Below, in pieces: positions 9,318-19,923 of a stretch of 64,000 nucleotides of DNA (positions are counted from its first letter, which is position 1; each line of letters starts with the position of its first letter). The stretch comes from CAVQJU01 sp963729215 (GTDB lineage: Bacteria > Acidobacteriota > Vicinamibacteria > Vicinamibacterales > CAVVIG01): contig CAVSND010000019.1 of the NCBI GenBank assembly GCA_963729215.1, forward strand, positions 1 through 64,000, in the 5' to 3' direction. The position numbers and the translations under genes are program-made. The notes beneath the pieces are model-generated. The model did not search any database. It saw only the letters and a list, made by a program, of their open reading frames with translations, and had not been told where the DNA came from.

Positions 9318-10299
9318 ATGCTGGCCGTGAGCCGAAGTGACGAGGTCCGCGACTTCTACGAACGGATGCCCTATCCGGCGCCGCTGACCAGCCTCCCTGA
9401 AGATCGAAACATCTACGGGAATCCAGCCCGCCGGCGGGCGCTGTTCCATCGGATGTGGCCCACCGAGAGACCGCGGCCGAACCGGGAGATCCTGGTTGCC
9501 GGCTGCGGCACATCACAGGCCGCCAGACATGCGCTGCGCGAGCCAGAGGCGCGGGTCACCGCGATCGATATCAGCGAGACGAGCCTGCGGCACACACGCG
9601 ATCTCCAACGTAGGTACAACCTCGATAACCTCGAACTTCATCAGCTCCCACTCGAGCGCGTCGGGGAGTTGGGACGCTCGTTCGACCAGATTGTGTGCAC
9701 CGGAGTGCTCCACCACCTGCCCGATCCGGACGCCGGTCTCCGTGCACTTCGTGACGTGCTCGACCCGCAGGGCGCGATGCACCTGATGGTTTACGCGCCC
9801 TACGGCCGCGCCGGGATCTACATGATGCAGGAGTACAGCCGTCTGCTCGGTGTGACCACGTCCGAAAGCGACCTGCGCGATCTCAGTGGCACGCTGGAGG
9901 CACTGGCGCCCGACCATCCAATCGCGGGTGTCATGCGCCGCGCCGGAGACTTCCGGCAGCCTGCCGCCGTGGCGGATGCGTTGCTTCATCCACAGGATCG
10001 CGCATATACCGTTGCGGAGATGTACGACTGGATCGAGCGGTGCGGCCTGACATTCGGCCGTTGGCTCGAACAGGCTGATCAACCGCGCGCACACGTTCAC
10101 CGACCTCATCTGCACGGTCGATCGTTTCGAGGATCCCCTGCTCGGCGCCATCGACGGCACGCGGACGGTCGCAGAGATTCTGACGGCGGCGGGCGAAGAC
10201 GAACGTCACGAGCGCCAGGCGCTCGATTTCTTCGAACGGCTCTGGCGATACGACCAGGTCGTCTTCGACGCATCGGGTGCCGCTGACGCGGTCCCCTGA
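9318..10299 (+). CDS. Class I SAM-dependent methyltransferase, one frameshift
   Basis: The Rossmann core shows ILVAGCGTSQAARHAL (motif I), VTAIDISETSLRHTR (motif II), FDQIVCTGVLHHLPDPDAGL (motif IV region) and LRDVLDPQGAMHLMVYAPYG. A C-terminal region follows, and the frame changes near 10075 into AHTFTDLICTVDRFEDPLLG, IDGTRTVAEIL and DFFERLWRYDQVVF. I chose ATG 9318 because GACCGAGGA precedes it and the homologous text begins there. The N-terminal motif VRDFYERMPYPAP is typical of a subset with this C-terminal helical domain. The substrate is unknown. Confidence 0.7.
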
Positions 10300-10308
10300 A
10301 GAAAGCAG

Positions 10309-10716
10309 ATGAAAACCAAAGCGACCACGACGTCCGTCACCGCCTTCTTGTCCGGAATCAAGGACGAGAGCGTCCGCCGCGACTGCCGGGTCGTCGCCCG
10401 GCTGATGGCACAGGCGACGAAATCGAAGGCGAAGATGTGGAGCAGCAACATCGTGGGCTTCGGCGAGCGGACGATCAAGTATGCGGACGGCCGCGAGTGG
10501 CCGTGGATGTTGATCGCGTTTTCGCCGCGCAAGGCGAACCTCACGCTCTACGTCGGCAGGGCCTTCGACGGGCGCGATGCCCTGCTCGGAAAGCTCGGCA
10601 AGCACTCCGCCGCCGGCGGCTGCCTCTACATCAAACGGCTGTCGGACGTCGACCTGTCGGTGCTGAAGAAGATCGTCGCCGCGTCCGTGAAGCGCGCGAA
10701 GAAAGCGAGCGCATGA
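10309..10716 (+). CDS. DUF1801 domain protein (YdhG-like)
   Basis: An intact 135-residue protein. The DUF1801 pattern is clear: FLSGIKDESVRRDCRVVARL, AKMWSSNIVGFGER, WMLIAFSPRKANLTLYV, LLGKLGKHSAAGGCLYIKRL and a basic tail. The fold is related to frataxin/YjbR, and no enzymatic role is established for it. It starts 9 bp after the methyltransferase stop, so the two may be cotranscribed. Confidence 0.8.
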   Translation: MKTKATTTSVTAFLSGIKDESVRRDCRVVARLMAQATKSKAKMWSSNIVGFGERTIKYADGREWPWMLIAFSPRKANLTLYVGRAFDGRDALLGKLGKHSAAGGCLYIKRLSDVDLSVLKKIVAASVKRAKKASA

Positions 10717-10732
10717 CCCGCTGCCATCGCTC

Positions 10733-11140
10733 TCACAGCATGGCTGGACTCACCGCTCTTCTGCGCTCGGACGCCATGCCGCCAAAGACGGCCCCCACGA
10801 GCCGCACCGCGTTCACGGTCACGAAGGTCGCCGGCCCGTACGCAGCAAGTGCACTCGACATCTGCCCGGATCCCGCGACAAGGCCGACATAGAGCAGCGT
10901 CGCCACCAGTCCCATGAGAAAGCCGTGCAGCACGAGCTGATTCTCGATACCGCGGCCCAGCCATAGCACGACCACGAAGGCAGCCGCGAAGCAGCCGACT
11001 CCGATGATCACGGCAGAAGCGGTCGAGACGCCCTTGGCGATATCCACACCCGCCGCGGCAAATCCGCCAAGGAGGACGATCGCAAGAACGACCTCGATGA
11101 GAAAACCGCCGAGCAGGACACGGAACCAGTGAATCCTCAT
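10733..11140 (-). CDS. Small membrane protein, four predicted helices
   Basis: A 135-residue protein with hydrophobic stretches at about residues 6-28, 40-62, 70-92 and 100-122, short loops and a basic C-terminus (SERRRAVSPAML). I recognise no family. It is convergent with the DUF1801 gene, leaving only 16 bp between them. Confidence 0.6.
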   Translation of the reverse strand: MRIHWFRVLLGGFLIEVVLAIVLLGGFAAAGVDIAKGVSTASAVIIGVGCFAAAFVVVLWLGRGIENQLVLHGFLMGLVATLLYVGLVAGSGQMSSALAAYGPATFVTVNAVRLVGAVFGGMASERRRAVSPAML

Positions 11141-11206
11141 GACATCACTCCTTTCGCGCTAACTGAGTTGAAAACGTGTGCGCGCGCGAGGGGGAAACGG
11201 ACGGGC

Positions 11207-11653
11207 TCAAGGCTCTTGCGCGAGCGGCACCAGGAGCATCACGAGGTCTTCGTCTGCGCCGACGCGCGTCCGGTGACCTTTTCCCGTCACGTCCTCCGCC
11301 AGCAGGACCCGCCCAGGCGCGAGCTGGACTGGCTTGCCGCCGACGACGTCGACTTCGCCGCGCCCGCTGACGATGATGACGTATTGGCGTTTCGACGCCG
11401 GGTGGCCCTCCCACACGAACCCGCGCGGCCAGCGCAGGAACTGCGCGCCGGTAGCCTTCACCGATTCAGATTCGCTGAGCTCCGCGCGCAGCTTTGCCGT
11501 CCGCCACGCGACCGTGACGTCCTCTGCGTGCGACTGACCGTCGGCCGCTGTGTAGAGTCTCGTGATCGTCATCGTTTCGTGCTTCTGGGCCGCGATACGA
11601 CTCGCGCTCGAAACAACGGCCGCGAGCAGAGCAAGAGCAATTGCTGATTTCAT
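11207..11653 (-). CDS. Secreted cupin-like protein
   Basis: A signal peptide (MKSAIALALLAAVVSSASR, then AAQ) is followed by a small beta-barrel: FLRWPRGFVWEGHPASKR, YVIIVSGRGEVDVVGGK and VLLAEDVTGKGHRTRVGADE, which is the cupin layout with a late histidine. ATG 11653 is chosen because the signal peptide begins there; an upstream in-frame start exists at 11683. Likely periplasmic; ligand unknown. Confidence 0.65.
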   Translation of the reverse strand: MKSAIALALLAAVVSSASRIAAQKHETMTITRLYTAADGQSHAEDVTVAWRTAKLRAELSESESVKATGAQFLRWPRGFVWEGHPASKRQYVIIVSGRGEVDVVGGKPVQLAPGRVLLAEDVTGKGHRTRVGADEDLVMLLVPLAQEP

Positions 11654-11717
11654 CGTGGTCCTTCCACGGCGTAACGATACCACCGTGACCGGAGCGACGA
11701 ACCGCGATTACAAGGTG

Positions 11718-12746
11718 CTAGGACGAGGGGCGATGCCAGACGGGCGCGAACACACGCAGGATTTCGCGCGCGGCACGCTCGTTCGCCATCGCATTGGGAT
11801 GCGCGTCGAACGGGCTGACCCACATGCTGCGGGGATCCTGGATGGTCGAAAACGCATGGAACAGATCGAGGCAGTAGATCTGCTCGCTGCCGCACGTCCT
11901 CTGCACACGCTCGTGAAGATAGCGGAACGGGTAGTTCGCTCCGTGCGGGCCCATGACGTCGGGTGCGGGGAAGAGCACGGTGCCGACGCCGACGCCCGCC
12001 TGGCGCGCCCGGTCGATGAACTCGCGCAGCATGCCGAACGCGAGGCGCGAGTTGGGAGCGTTCTCATCGTGAAGGTTCCGCGCCATGTAGGCAGGGTAGC
12101 TGTCCACGATGCCGAGCGCGGGCTGGGCATTGGCCCACTGCTGGTTCAGGAGATCGTAAAGCACAGACGAACGTTCGAGATCGCGATCGAGCGCCCCGGG
12201 CAGCAGGGTATGCGGCTGCGGCCGCTCCATCTGCCGCGTCTCGAAATCGTTGATGTAGAGCTGCAGCAGGATGAAGTCCGGCGAGGTGGGCAGCACCCGA
12301 TCGAGCGCGGCGAGGTGCTCCGTCATGTTGTTGCCGGGCCAGCCGAAATTCAGCACTTCGTAGCCGGGACCCAGGGAGGCGCCGATCAGATTCGAGAATC
12401 GATCGTCCACCGAAATCCCCTGGCCCCAGGTGAACGAATCGCCCACCACGGCGATGCGGAAGTGGTCGGCGCTCTTCGGCGGGACCTCGCGCTCGCGAAA
12501 CCCGAGGCGGTTGGTCACGACCGGCGGCCCGCCGCCCCTCACGGCCACGAAATCGCCGGCGTGCCCGCTCGACCGCGCGTTCCGGAACACAAAGCGCGCG
12601 GCGAGCTCGGCGCACACGAGCGCCGCGCCGGTGACCACGAGCATCATGGCGAGACGTGCGGCGACCGCGACAGCGCGCGATGTCGATCGATCGGACGCCG
12701 GAGGGTGAATGACGCCTAGATCGGCCGGCAGCGTCGCACGGGACAT
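11718..12746 (-). CDS. SGNH/GDSL-type hydrolase, membrane-anchored
   Basis: An intact 342-residue protein. One hydrophobic segment near residues 27-48 anchors or exports it. SGNH blocks are visible: block I IAVVGDSFTWGQG (catalytic Ser), block II/III region VLNFGWPGNNMTEHL and LLQLYINDFETRQ, and a late block V DAHPN with the catalytic Asp/His. This acyl- or acetyl-esterase superfamily often modifies cell-surface polysaccharides. On the minus strand a TAAAT-like element lies only about 6 bp before the start codon and no Shine-Dalgarno is seen. Confidence 0.75.
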   Translation of the reverse strand: MSRATLPADLGVIHPPASDRSTSRAVAVAARLAMMLVVTGAALVCAELAARFVFRNARSSGHAGDFVAVRGGGPPVVTNRLGFREREVPPKSADHFRIAVVGDSFTWGQGISVDDRFSNLIGASLGPGYEVLNFGWPGNNMTEHLAALDRVLPTSPDFILLQLYINDFETRQMERPQPHTLLPGALDRDLERSSVLYDLLNQQWANAQPALGIVDSYPAYMARNLHDENAPNSRLAFGMLREFIDRARQAGVGVGTVLFPAPDVMGPHGANYPFRYLHERVQRTCGSEQIYCLDLFHAFSTIQDPRSMWVSPFDAHPNAMANERAAREILRVFAPVWHRPSS

Positions 12747-13038
12747 GACGCATTTATTGTCAAAGAAATGCCGTCAATCGGCTAATAAGAAGAAGATAAA
12801 ACGACGCCCGGTTGCACTGACAAATCGTGCAGACATGGTCTTGTGAGCGGTTTTCTCGTGCAGGTGGCTCTTTGCGCGCGTGTCAGGGCCTGGCCGATGG
12901 CGTCAAGCCGGCGCGGGAACCTGGAGGGCTGGCGCGGCTGACCGGCCCCGGAACCGGGGAAAAGCCGGCCAATGGCCACGCGTCTTACATTCAGGCGAAT
13001 TGTGCTGCTTCCACCCCGCACGGGATAATCAAGGCTTC
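12747..13038. other. Intergenic region between divergent genes
   Basis: It holds an imperfect inverted repeat near 12745-12776 (TGACGCATTT ... AAATGCCGTCA), which overlaps the start side of the SGNH gene, and a short CCCCGG/CCGGGG stem near 12946-12959. GATAAT at 13024-13029 sits 9 bp before the GTG of the transglutaminase gene and could be its -10 element. No coding sequence is convincing. Confidence 0.4.
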
Positions 13039-16000
13039 GTGAGCATCAACGTCGCCCTCAGTCACGTCACCGAGTACAAGTACGACCGGCCCGTCACGCT
13101 GTCGCCGCAGCTCGTGCGGCTGCGTCCCGCGCCGCACTGCCGGACGCCCATCCTCGCGTATTCGCAGCGCGTGACGCCCGATCCGCATTTCGTCAACTGG
13201 CAGCAGGATCCGCAGAGCAACTGGGTCGCGCGCCTGCACGTTTCCGGAGAAGGTCCGCGAGTTTCGCGTCGAGATCGATCTGGTCGCCGAGATGTCCGTC
13301 CGCAACCCGTTCGATTTCTTTCTCGAGCCCGCCGCCGAGCTCTTTCCGTTCTGCTACGAGGACTGGCTCCGCAGCGAACTGCAGCCGTTTCTGGCCGCCG
13401 AACCGCTGACGCCGCGCTTCGCGGGCTACCTCGCCGGCATCCCGCGCAGCCGGCGCCGCACCATCGACATGCTGGTCGATGTCAACCGCGAGCTCGCGCG
13501 CGATATCCGCTACGTCATCCGGCTCGACCCGGGCGTCCAGACCAAGGAAGAAACGCTCACGCTCGGCACGGGCTCGTGCCGGGACACCACGTGGCTGCTC
13601 GTGCAGCTCCTCCGGCAGCTCGGCCTGGCGGCCCGCTTCGTGTCCGGGTACCTGATCCAGCTGACGCCCGACGTGAAGGCGCTCGATGGTCCGTCCGGGG
13701 CCGAGCGCGACTTCACCGACCTGCACGCGTGGTGCGAGGTCTATCTGCCGGGCGCGGGCTGGGTCGGGCTCGATCCGACGTCCGGGCTTCTCGCCGGCGA
13801 GGGCCATCTTCCGCTCGCGTGCACGCCCGAGTCGTCCAGCGCCGCCCCGATTACCGGAGAGGTCGAGACCTGCGACGTCGAGATGGTCCATCGGATGACC
13901 ATCGAGCGCATCTACGAGTCGCCGCGCGTGACCAAGCCCTACACCGACGCACAGTGGGCCTCCATCGTCTCGCTCGGCCACGCCGTCGATGCGGATCTTG
14001 CGCAGCACGACGTGCGTTTGACGATGGGCGGGGAGCCGACCTTTGTTTCGGTGGACGATCGCGACGCGCCGGAGTGGAATCTCGAGGCGCTGGGGCCGAC
14101 CAAGCGCCTTCGCGCCGCGGATCTGCTGTGGCGATTGAAGGAGCGTTTCGGGGCCGACGGTTTCGTGCACTTCGGACAGGGCAAGCAGTATCCGGGCGAA
14201 CAGCTCCCGCGCTGGGCGTTCGGATGCTACTGGCGTGCCGACGGCGTCGCGGTCTGGCGCGATCGCGGGCTTTTCGCGGACGAGCGCGACCCGGACGGCC
14301 ACGCCACACCCGACGCCGAACGCTTCATCAAAGCCCTGGCGGCGCGGCTGGGTGTGACCGACGAGCACATGCAGGCGGGGTACGAAGACGCCTGGTACTA
14401 CCTGTGGCGGGAAGGCCGGCTGCCGGTCAACGTCGATCCGTTCGATTCACGCCTGGACGACGAGCTCGAACGCGCGCGGCTGCGCCGCGTCTTCGAGCGT
14501 CAGCTCGATTCGGTCGTCGGCTACGCCATGCCGCTGCAGCCGGCCAAGGAGGGCGGTTGGCGCACGGGCCCGTGGTTCCTGCGCGACGGACGGCTGTACC
14601 TGATTCCCGGCGACTCGCCGATGGGCTACCGTCTGCCGCTCGACTCGCTGCCGTGGGTGGCAGAGGCCGACTTCCCGTACGTGCACGAGGCCGATCCCAC
14701 GGCGCCGCGTCCACCGCTGGAACCGAGTGCGGCGCCGCGCCTCCAGTCGGCGACGAGTTCACAGGGTCCGCAGGGTCCGCAGGGTCCGCAAGGTCCACAA
14801 GGTCCACAGGGTCCAACAGGTCCGCAGGGTCCCGATGATGGCGTGCCGGAGCGCTTCGAGTCGGCGAGCAAGATCGTCCGCACGGCACTCTGTGCCGAAG
14901 CGCGGAACGGCGTGCTCTACATCTTCGTCCCGCCGATTGCGGCGCTGGAAAAGTATCTCGAACTGATTGCGGCGCTCGAAGACACGGCGGCGGCGCTCGG
15001 CACGCGGATCCTCGTCGAGGGATATCCGCCGCCGTACGATCCCCGCCTGAAGCATTTCTCGATCACGCCGGATCCCGGCGTCATCGAGGTCAACGTCCAG
15101 GCGGGCTCCTGCTGGGACGACCTGGTCGCGCAGACGACGACGTTGTACGAGGAAGCGCATCAGTCACGGCTGACGACCGAAAAGTTCATGCTCGATGGGC
15201 GTCACACCGGCACGGGCGGGGGCAATCATTTCGTGCTGGGCGGCAGCACGCCGCTCGACAGCCCGTTCCTGCGGCGTCCGGATCTGCTTCGCAGCCTGAT
15301 CTGGTACTGGCACAACCACCCGGCGCTCTCGTACCTGTTTTCGGGTTTGTTCATCGGCCCGACGAGCCAGGCGCCGCGCGTGGACGAAGCACGGCACGAC
15401 AGCGTGTACGAGCTCGAGCTCGCGTTCAGCCGGCTGCCGCCGACGGCGCCGGGCGACACCCTGCCGTGGCTGGTCGATCGCGCGCTCCGCCACCTCCTGG
15501 TGGACGTCACCGGCAACACGCATCGCGCCGAGTTCTGCATCGACAAACTCTACTCGCCCGATTCCGCGTCCGGCCGCCGCGGCCTGCTCGAGCTCCGGGC
15601 CTTCGAGATGCCGCCGCACGGCCGGATGAGCCTCGCGCAGCAACTCCTGCTCCGTGCGCTCGTGGCGCGCTTCTGGCGCGAACCCTACACGACGCCGCTC
15701 GTCCGCTGGGGCACCGAGCTGCACGACCGGTTCATGCTGCCGTACTTCGTCTGGCTCGACTTCGAAGACGTGGTGGAGGACCTGCGCCGAAGCGGCTACA
15801 GCATCCAGGCGGACTGGTTCCTGCCGCACTTCGAGTTCCGCTTTCCGCTGGCCGGCGAAGCGACGATGCGCGCGGCGGAGCTGACGCTGCGGCAAGCGCT
15901 CGAACCGTGGCCGGTCCTCGGCGAGGAGGGCAGCGGATCGGGACGTCGCGCTACGTGGACTCGTCGCTCGAGCGGCTGCAGGTGCACGTCACCGGCCTGA

Positions 16001-16377
16001 CCGACGATCGGTTCATCGTGTCCTGCAACGGCCGGCCGGTGCCGCTCCAGCCGACCGGCAGGAACGGCGAGTACGTGGCCGGCGTCCGCTATCGCGCCTG
16101 GCAGCCTCCCTCGTGCCTGCACCCGACGATTCCCGTGCATGCGCCGCTGACATTCGATCTCGTGGACACGTGGATGCAGCGTTCGCTCGGCGGCTGTCAG
16201 TACCACGTGATGCACGCGGGCGGGCGAAGCTACGATCGGTTCCCGGTCAACAGCTACGAGGCCGAGAGCCGGCGGCTGGCGCGGTTCTCGCGGCTCGGCC
16301 ACACGCCCGGCCCGATCGGGGTCACGCGGCCCGTGCGCAGCCGCGAGTTTCCGTATACGCTGGACCTGCGCACCTGA
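13039..16377 (+). CDS. Transglutaminase-like / DUF2126 protein, two frameshifts
   Basis: A protein of about 1,110 residues. The N-terminal bacterial transglutaminase-like domain starts MSINVALSHVTEYKYDRPV. Its papain-like core has TGSCRDTTWLLVQLLRQLGL (catalytic Cys), DLHAWCEVYLPGAGWVGLDP (His and Asp) and SGLLAGEGHLPL. The long DUF2126 region follows, with LTMGGEPTFVSVDD, GQGKQYPGEQLPRWAFG and DGRHTGTGGGNHFVLGG, ending PYTLDLRT. The frame gains one base near 13246 and shifts back near 15935. Around residue 575 lies a run of Gly-Pro-Gln encoded by a 9-bp tandem repeat (14759-14830), unusual for the family. It heads a cluster with the ATP-grasp/alpha-E gene and a second transglutaminase. Confidence 0.85.
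14759..14835 (+). repeat. 9-bp tandem repeat (GGTCCGCAG type) inside a CDS
   Basis: About eight consecutive copies of GGTCCGCAG / GGTCCACAA / GGTCCACAG are in frame and encode Gly-Pro-Gln, like collagen. The same unit on either strand forms intergenic arrays at 41172-41276, 51535-51600 and 58800-58887, so this copy appears to be an array that landed in a coding linker. Confidence 0.85.
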
Positions 16378-16454
16378 TGAAAGCGTTCATTTGATCGCGG
16401 GCTTCGAGGCCTGCACGGCTTCGCGGCAGGGCTGAGGGCCCGCACTTCATTCGG

Positions 16455-18962
16455 ATGTCCGAGCCGGTCATGGACGAACAACTCGACGCGCTCGCCGCCG
16501 CCTGCACGGTTCCGCCGGGGCATTTCGACGAGCTGCGGGACGCGGACGGCGCGCCGCGCCCGTGGTGGCGCGCGCTGGCGGCGCACGCGGATCTCAGCGC
16601 CGGCCACCTGTCGAGCGCGCACGCCCGCATCGCGCGCCAGATTCACGACAACGGCGTCACCTACAACGTCTACGCGGCGGAGGACGGCCCCAGCCGTCCA
16701 TGGGCGCTTGATGTCGTGCCGTTTCTCGTGTCGGCCGCCGAATGGACGGCGCTCGGCCCCGGCCTGCGCCAGCGCGCGCGGCTGCTGAACGCGATCGCCG
16801 CCGATCTCTACGGGCCGCAGCAGCTGCTGCGCGAGGGCCTGATGCCGCCGGCGCTTGCCTTCAACCATCCCGGGTTTCTCCGGCCCGTGCTGCGGCGTTC
16901 TTCCGCCGGGCGGCGTGTTCCTGCACCTGGTGGCGTTCGACCTGGCCCGCGACGCGTCCGGCCGCTGGCTGGTCGTCAACACGCGCGCGCAGGCGCCGTC
17001 GGGCGCCGGTTATGCCCTCGAGAACCGCACGACTATTCCGCGCATGTTTCCCGGGGCGTTTCGCGATCTGCACGTGCAGCCGCTCGGACCGTTCTTCGAG
17101 TCGCTCAAGGACGCGATTGTCGGCGCCGCGCCGTGCGACGAGCCGTCGCCGTACGCGGTGCTGCTCACGCCGGGCCCTTACAACGAGACCTACTTCGAGC
17201 ACGCCTACCTGGCCAGGCATCTGGGGTTCCCGCTGGTCCAGGGGGCCGATCTCGCCGTCCGCCACGACCGCGTGTTCGTGAAGACGATTTCCGGTCTCCG
17301 GCCGGTCCACGCGATTCTTCGCCGGCTGGACGACGACTACTGCGATCCGCTCGAACTTCGTTCGGATTCGACGCTCGGCGTGCCCGGCCTCGTGCAGGCC
17401 TGGCGATCGGGCCGCGTGCTCGTCGCGAACGCGTTCGGCACCAGCGTGCTGGAGTCGCCCGCGCTGTTCGGCGTGTTGCCGGCGGCCTGCGAGCGCCTGC
17501 TCGGCGAGCAGCTGGAGAGTGCGGGCGTGTCGACGCGCTGGCCCTGCGATTCCGCTGGCGCTCGACGCCGCGGTCACCGGCGGGGGCGGCGTGATCAAGC
17601 CGGCGTTTCCGAACATCTCGATGGAGCCCGTGTTCCTCGACGACCTCGACTCCGCCGGCCGGCGAGAGTGGGCGGATCGTTTCAGCGCCGCGCCGGGCGC
17701 CTACGTGATCGAGGAGCGCCTCCCGCTCTCACACGCGCCGGCGTGGCAGGACGGCCGTGTCGAAAGCCGTGCGCTGATGCTGCGTGTGTTCCTGGCCGCC
17801 GACGGCCACGGCGATTACACACTGATGCCCGGCGGGCTGTCCCGCATCGCGGCCGATGGACGCCCGATCGTCTCGAGCCAGCGTGGCGGAAGCAGCAAGG
17901 ACACCTGGATCCTGTCCGATCCGGATTTGCCTCAGGCGCCCGCCAGCCGGCGCGCGCGCGATCATGCGGTCCAGATCGATGCGGGCGTCTCCAGCAGGGC
18001 CGCGGAACACCTGTTCTGGCTGGGGCGCTACGCGGAGCGCGCCGAGAGCACGGCCCGGTTGCTTCGTGCCGTTCTTTCCCGCCTGACGGATCCGGCCGCG
18101 CCCGACGTGTTCGAGCCGCTGTTTCTGCGCGCGTGCCTCAGCCAGGGCCTGATCGACGCGGACGACACCGCCGCCGACGCGGATTTCACCAACCCGGCGT
18201 CCACGCACACGCTGGCCGTGCGCCTCGTGGACAGCCTGTTCGACAGGCGCGCGCATCGAAGCCTCGCGTACAACGTCGATCAGACCGTTCGCGCAGCCGG
18301 CGCCGTCCGCGACCGCCTGTCGCCGGACAACTGGCGATTGCTGAGGCAGCTGCAGGACCTCGTGTCGGCGCCGCCGCCGGCGTCCATCGATTTCGACGAC
18401 ACGCTGGAATTAATCGATCAGGTGATCGTCTCGCTCGTCGCCGTCGGCGGCCTCGAGATGGCGCACATGACGCGAGACGATGGCTGGAGGTTTCTCGGAG
18501 TGGGGCGCCATCTCGAGCGGCTCACGTATGTCGCGTCCACGCTCGACTTGCTGGCGCCGGAAGAGTCGGCGAACCACGCGCTGCTCGAGTGGCTGCTCGA
18601 GCTGTCGGACAGCCTCCTGACGTTCAGGGCACGCTATGCCCGCCAGCCCGACTGGCCGGCCGTCGTGGAACTGCTGGTGTTCGACGCGCGCAACCCGCGA
18701 TCCGTGCTCTTCCAGCTCGGGAAAATCGCGAAGCACGTTCCGGCGCTGCCCGGGCGCGGTCCTCGACGCGATGGCCGACATCGAAACACTCGAGCGGATG
18801 TGCCGCGCGGACAATCGGCGGCAGGGGGATCTGTTCGGCCACATCTCCGTCGACGAACTGCTCGGCAACTGCCTGCGTGCGGGCCACGCCCTGTCGGACG
18901 GCCTCACGCTGCGGTACTTCAGCCATGCCTACGAGCTGCCGCACGCGACGGCCGGGCGATGA
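16455..18962 (+). CDS. Circularly permuted ATP-grasp fused to alpha-E domain, frameshifted
   Basis: Residues 1-500 match the circularly permuted ATP-grasp family (DUF404/407): IARQIHDNGVTYNVYA, RPWALDVVPFLVS, ARLLNAIAADLYGPQ, VLLTPGPYNETYFEHAYLAR, VQGADLAVRHDRVFVKT, VHAILRRLDDDYCDPLELR, GGVIKPAFPN and YVIEERLPLSHAP. The C-terminal part is an alpha-E (DUF403) helical domain: AAEHLFWLGRYAERAESTAR, RLVDSLFD and GRHLERLTYVASTLDLL, ending HATAGR. Frame gains occur near 16895, 17550 and 18765. ATP-grasp/alpha-E/transglutaminase clusters are predicted amidoligase systems that form or remove peptide-like bonds. In many genomes the two domains are separate genes; here one gene carries both. Confidence 0.8.
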
Positions 18963-18978
18963 CCGGGGTGAGCGATCG

Positions 18979-19872
18979 ATGAACGACGGGATTCAGGCGG
19001 CCGCCGCTTCAGCGCGTCGTGTATCAGATCGACCACGAAACCAGGTACGTGCACGCGGGCCGCGTCTCGACGTCACAGCACGTCGCGTGCCTGGCGCCGC
19101 GCGAGCTGCCGCGTCAGCACGTCCGCTCGCATCAGCTGACCGTCGACCCGCATCCGGCCAACGAGAGCCGCCGCACCGACTGCTATGGCAACACCGAGGA
19201 TCAGTTCACGATCCTGTCGCCGTATTCCGAGCTCCGCGTCGTGAGCCACAGCCTGGTCGAAGTATCGCCCCACGGCGAGGTCATCGAGGTGAGCCCGGCG
19301 TGGGAGGATGTCCGGCAGGACGAGAGTTTCACGGTCGCGTCGGAGTTCCGGTATCCGTCGCCCTACGTCGAGCCGGCGCCTGCGCTCTCGGCGTTTGCCC
19401 GCGAGGCGTTCACGGAACGGCGGCCGCTCCTCGACGGCGGCGATCGCGTTGATGCACCGCATCCACGACGAGTTTCGATTCGATCCCGGCTCCACGTCGA
19501 TCACGACGCCGGCCACGCGCGTGCTGGAAGAACGCCACGGCGTCTGTCAGGACTTCGCGCATCTGCAGATCGCCTGCCTGCGATCGCTCGGCCTGCCGGC
19601 GCGGTATGTGAGCGGGTATCTGCTGACCGATCCGCCGCCGGGACAGCCGAGGCTCGTCGGCGCCGACGCGTCGCACGCGTGGCTGTCGGTGTGGTGCCCG
19701 CGTGAACGGCTGGGTCGATCTCGACCCCACCAATGCCGTCCTCCCCGACACGAGGCATGTGACGATTGCCTGGGGACGCGATTACGGGGACGTGAGCCCG
19801 CTGCACGGCGTCGTGCTCGGCGGCGGCTCCCACGAACTCTACGTCGGCGTCAGCGTCGTCCCGTCGTCGTAG
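18979..19872 (+). CDS. Transglutaminase-like cysteine protease family protein, frameshifted
   Basis: The core is LQRVVYQIDHETRYVHAGRV, then STSQHVACLAPRELP, LTVDPHPANESRRTDCYGN and the catalytic region ERHGVCQDFAHLQIACLRSL (Cys), GADASHAWLSVW (His) and VDLDPTNAVLP (Asp), ending LGGGSHELYVGVSV. Frame changes occur near 19010, 19438 and 19700. The start is uncertain: ATG 18979 lies in another frame than the recognisable sequence, and GTG 19019 is in frame. The last gene of the amidoligase-type cluster, it stops on a TAG that is also the first bases of a REP palindrome. Confidence 0.75.
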
Positions 19873-19913
19873 CGTCCGCCTTCAGGAACGGCCGGCTGAA
19901 GCCGGCCGCTACG
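19869..19913. repeat. REP-like palindrome
   Basis: Outer arms GTAGCG and CGCTAC enclose GTCCGCCTTCAGG and the stem GGCCGGCTGAAGCCGGCC. It begins on the TAG stop codon of the transglutaminase gene. It belongs to the same family as the elements at 29767, 57256, 57829 and 61817. Confidence 0.75.
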
Positions 19914-19923
19914 CCAGCATGAG

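Noticed and set aside
11562..12719. A 385-codon open frame on the plus strand opposite the SGNH hydrolase
   Set aside because: Arg/Ala/His-rich shadow of a gene with clear catalytic blocks; no recognisable family.
13193..14368. A 391-codon open frame on the minus strand opposite the transglutaminase
   Set aside because: Typical antisense shadow in GC-rich DNA; the plus strand carries conserved catalytic motifs.
14759..14835. CRISPR array or true collagen-like protein domain
   Set aside because: The units are 9 bp without spacers, so not CRISPR. The Gly-Pro-Gln run is short and matches non-coding arrays elsewhere, so it is better read as repeat DNA within a gene.
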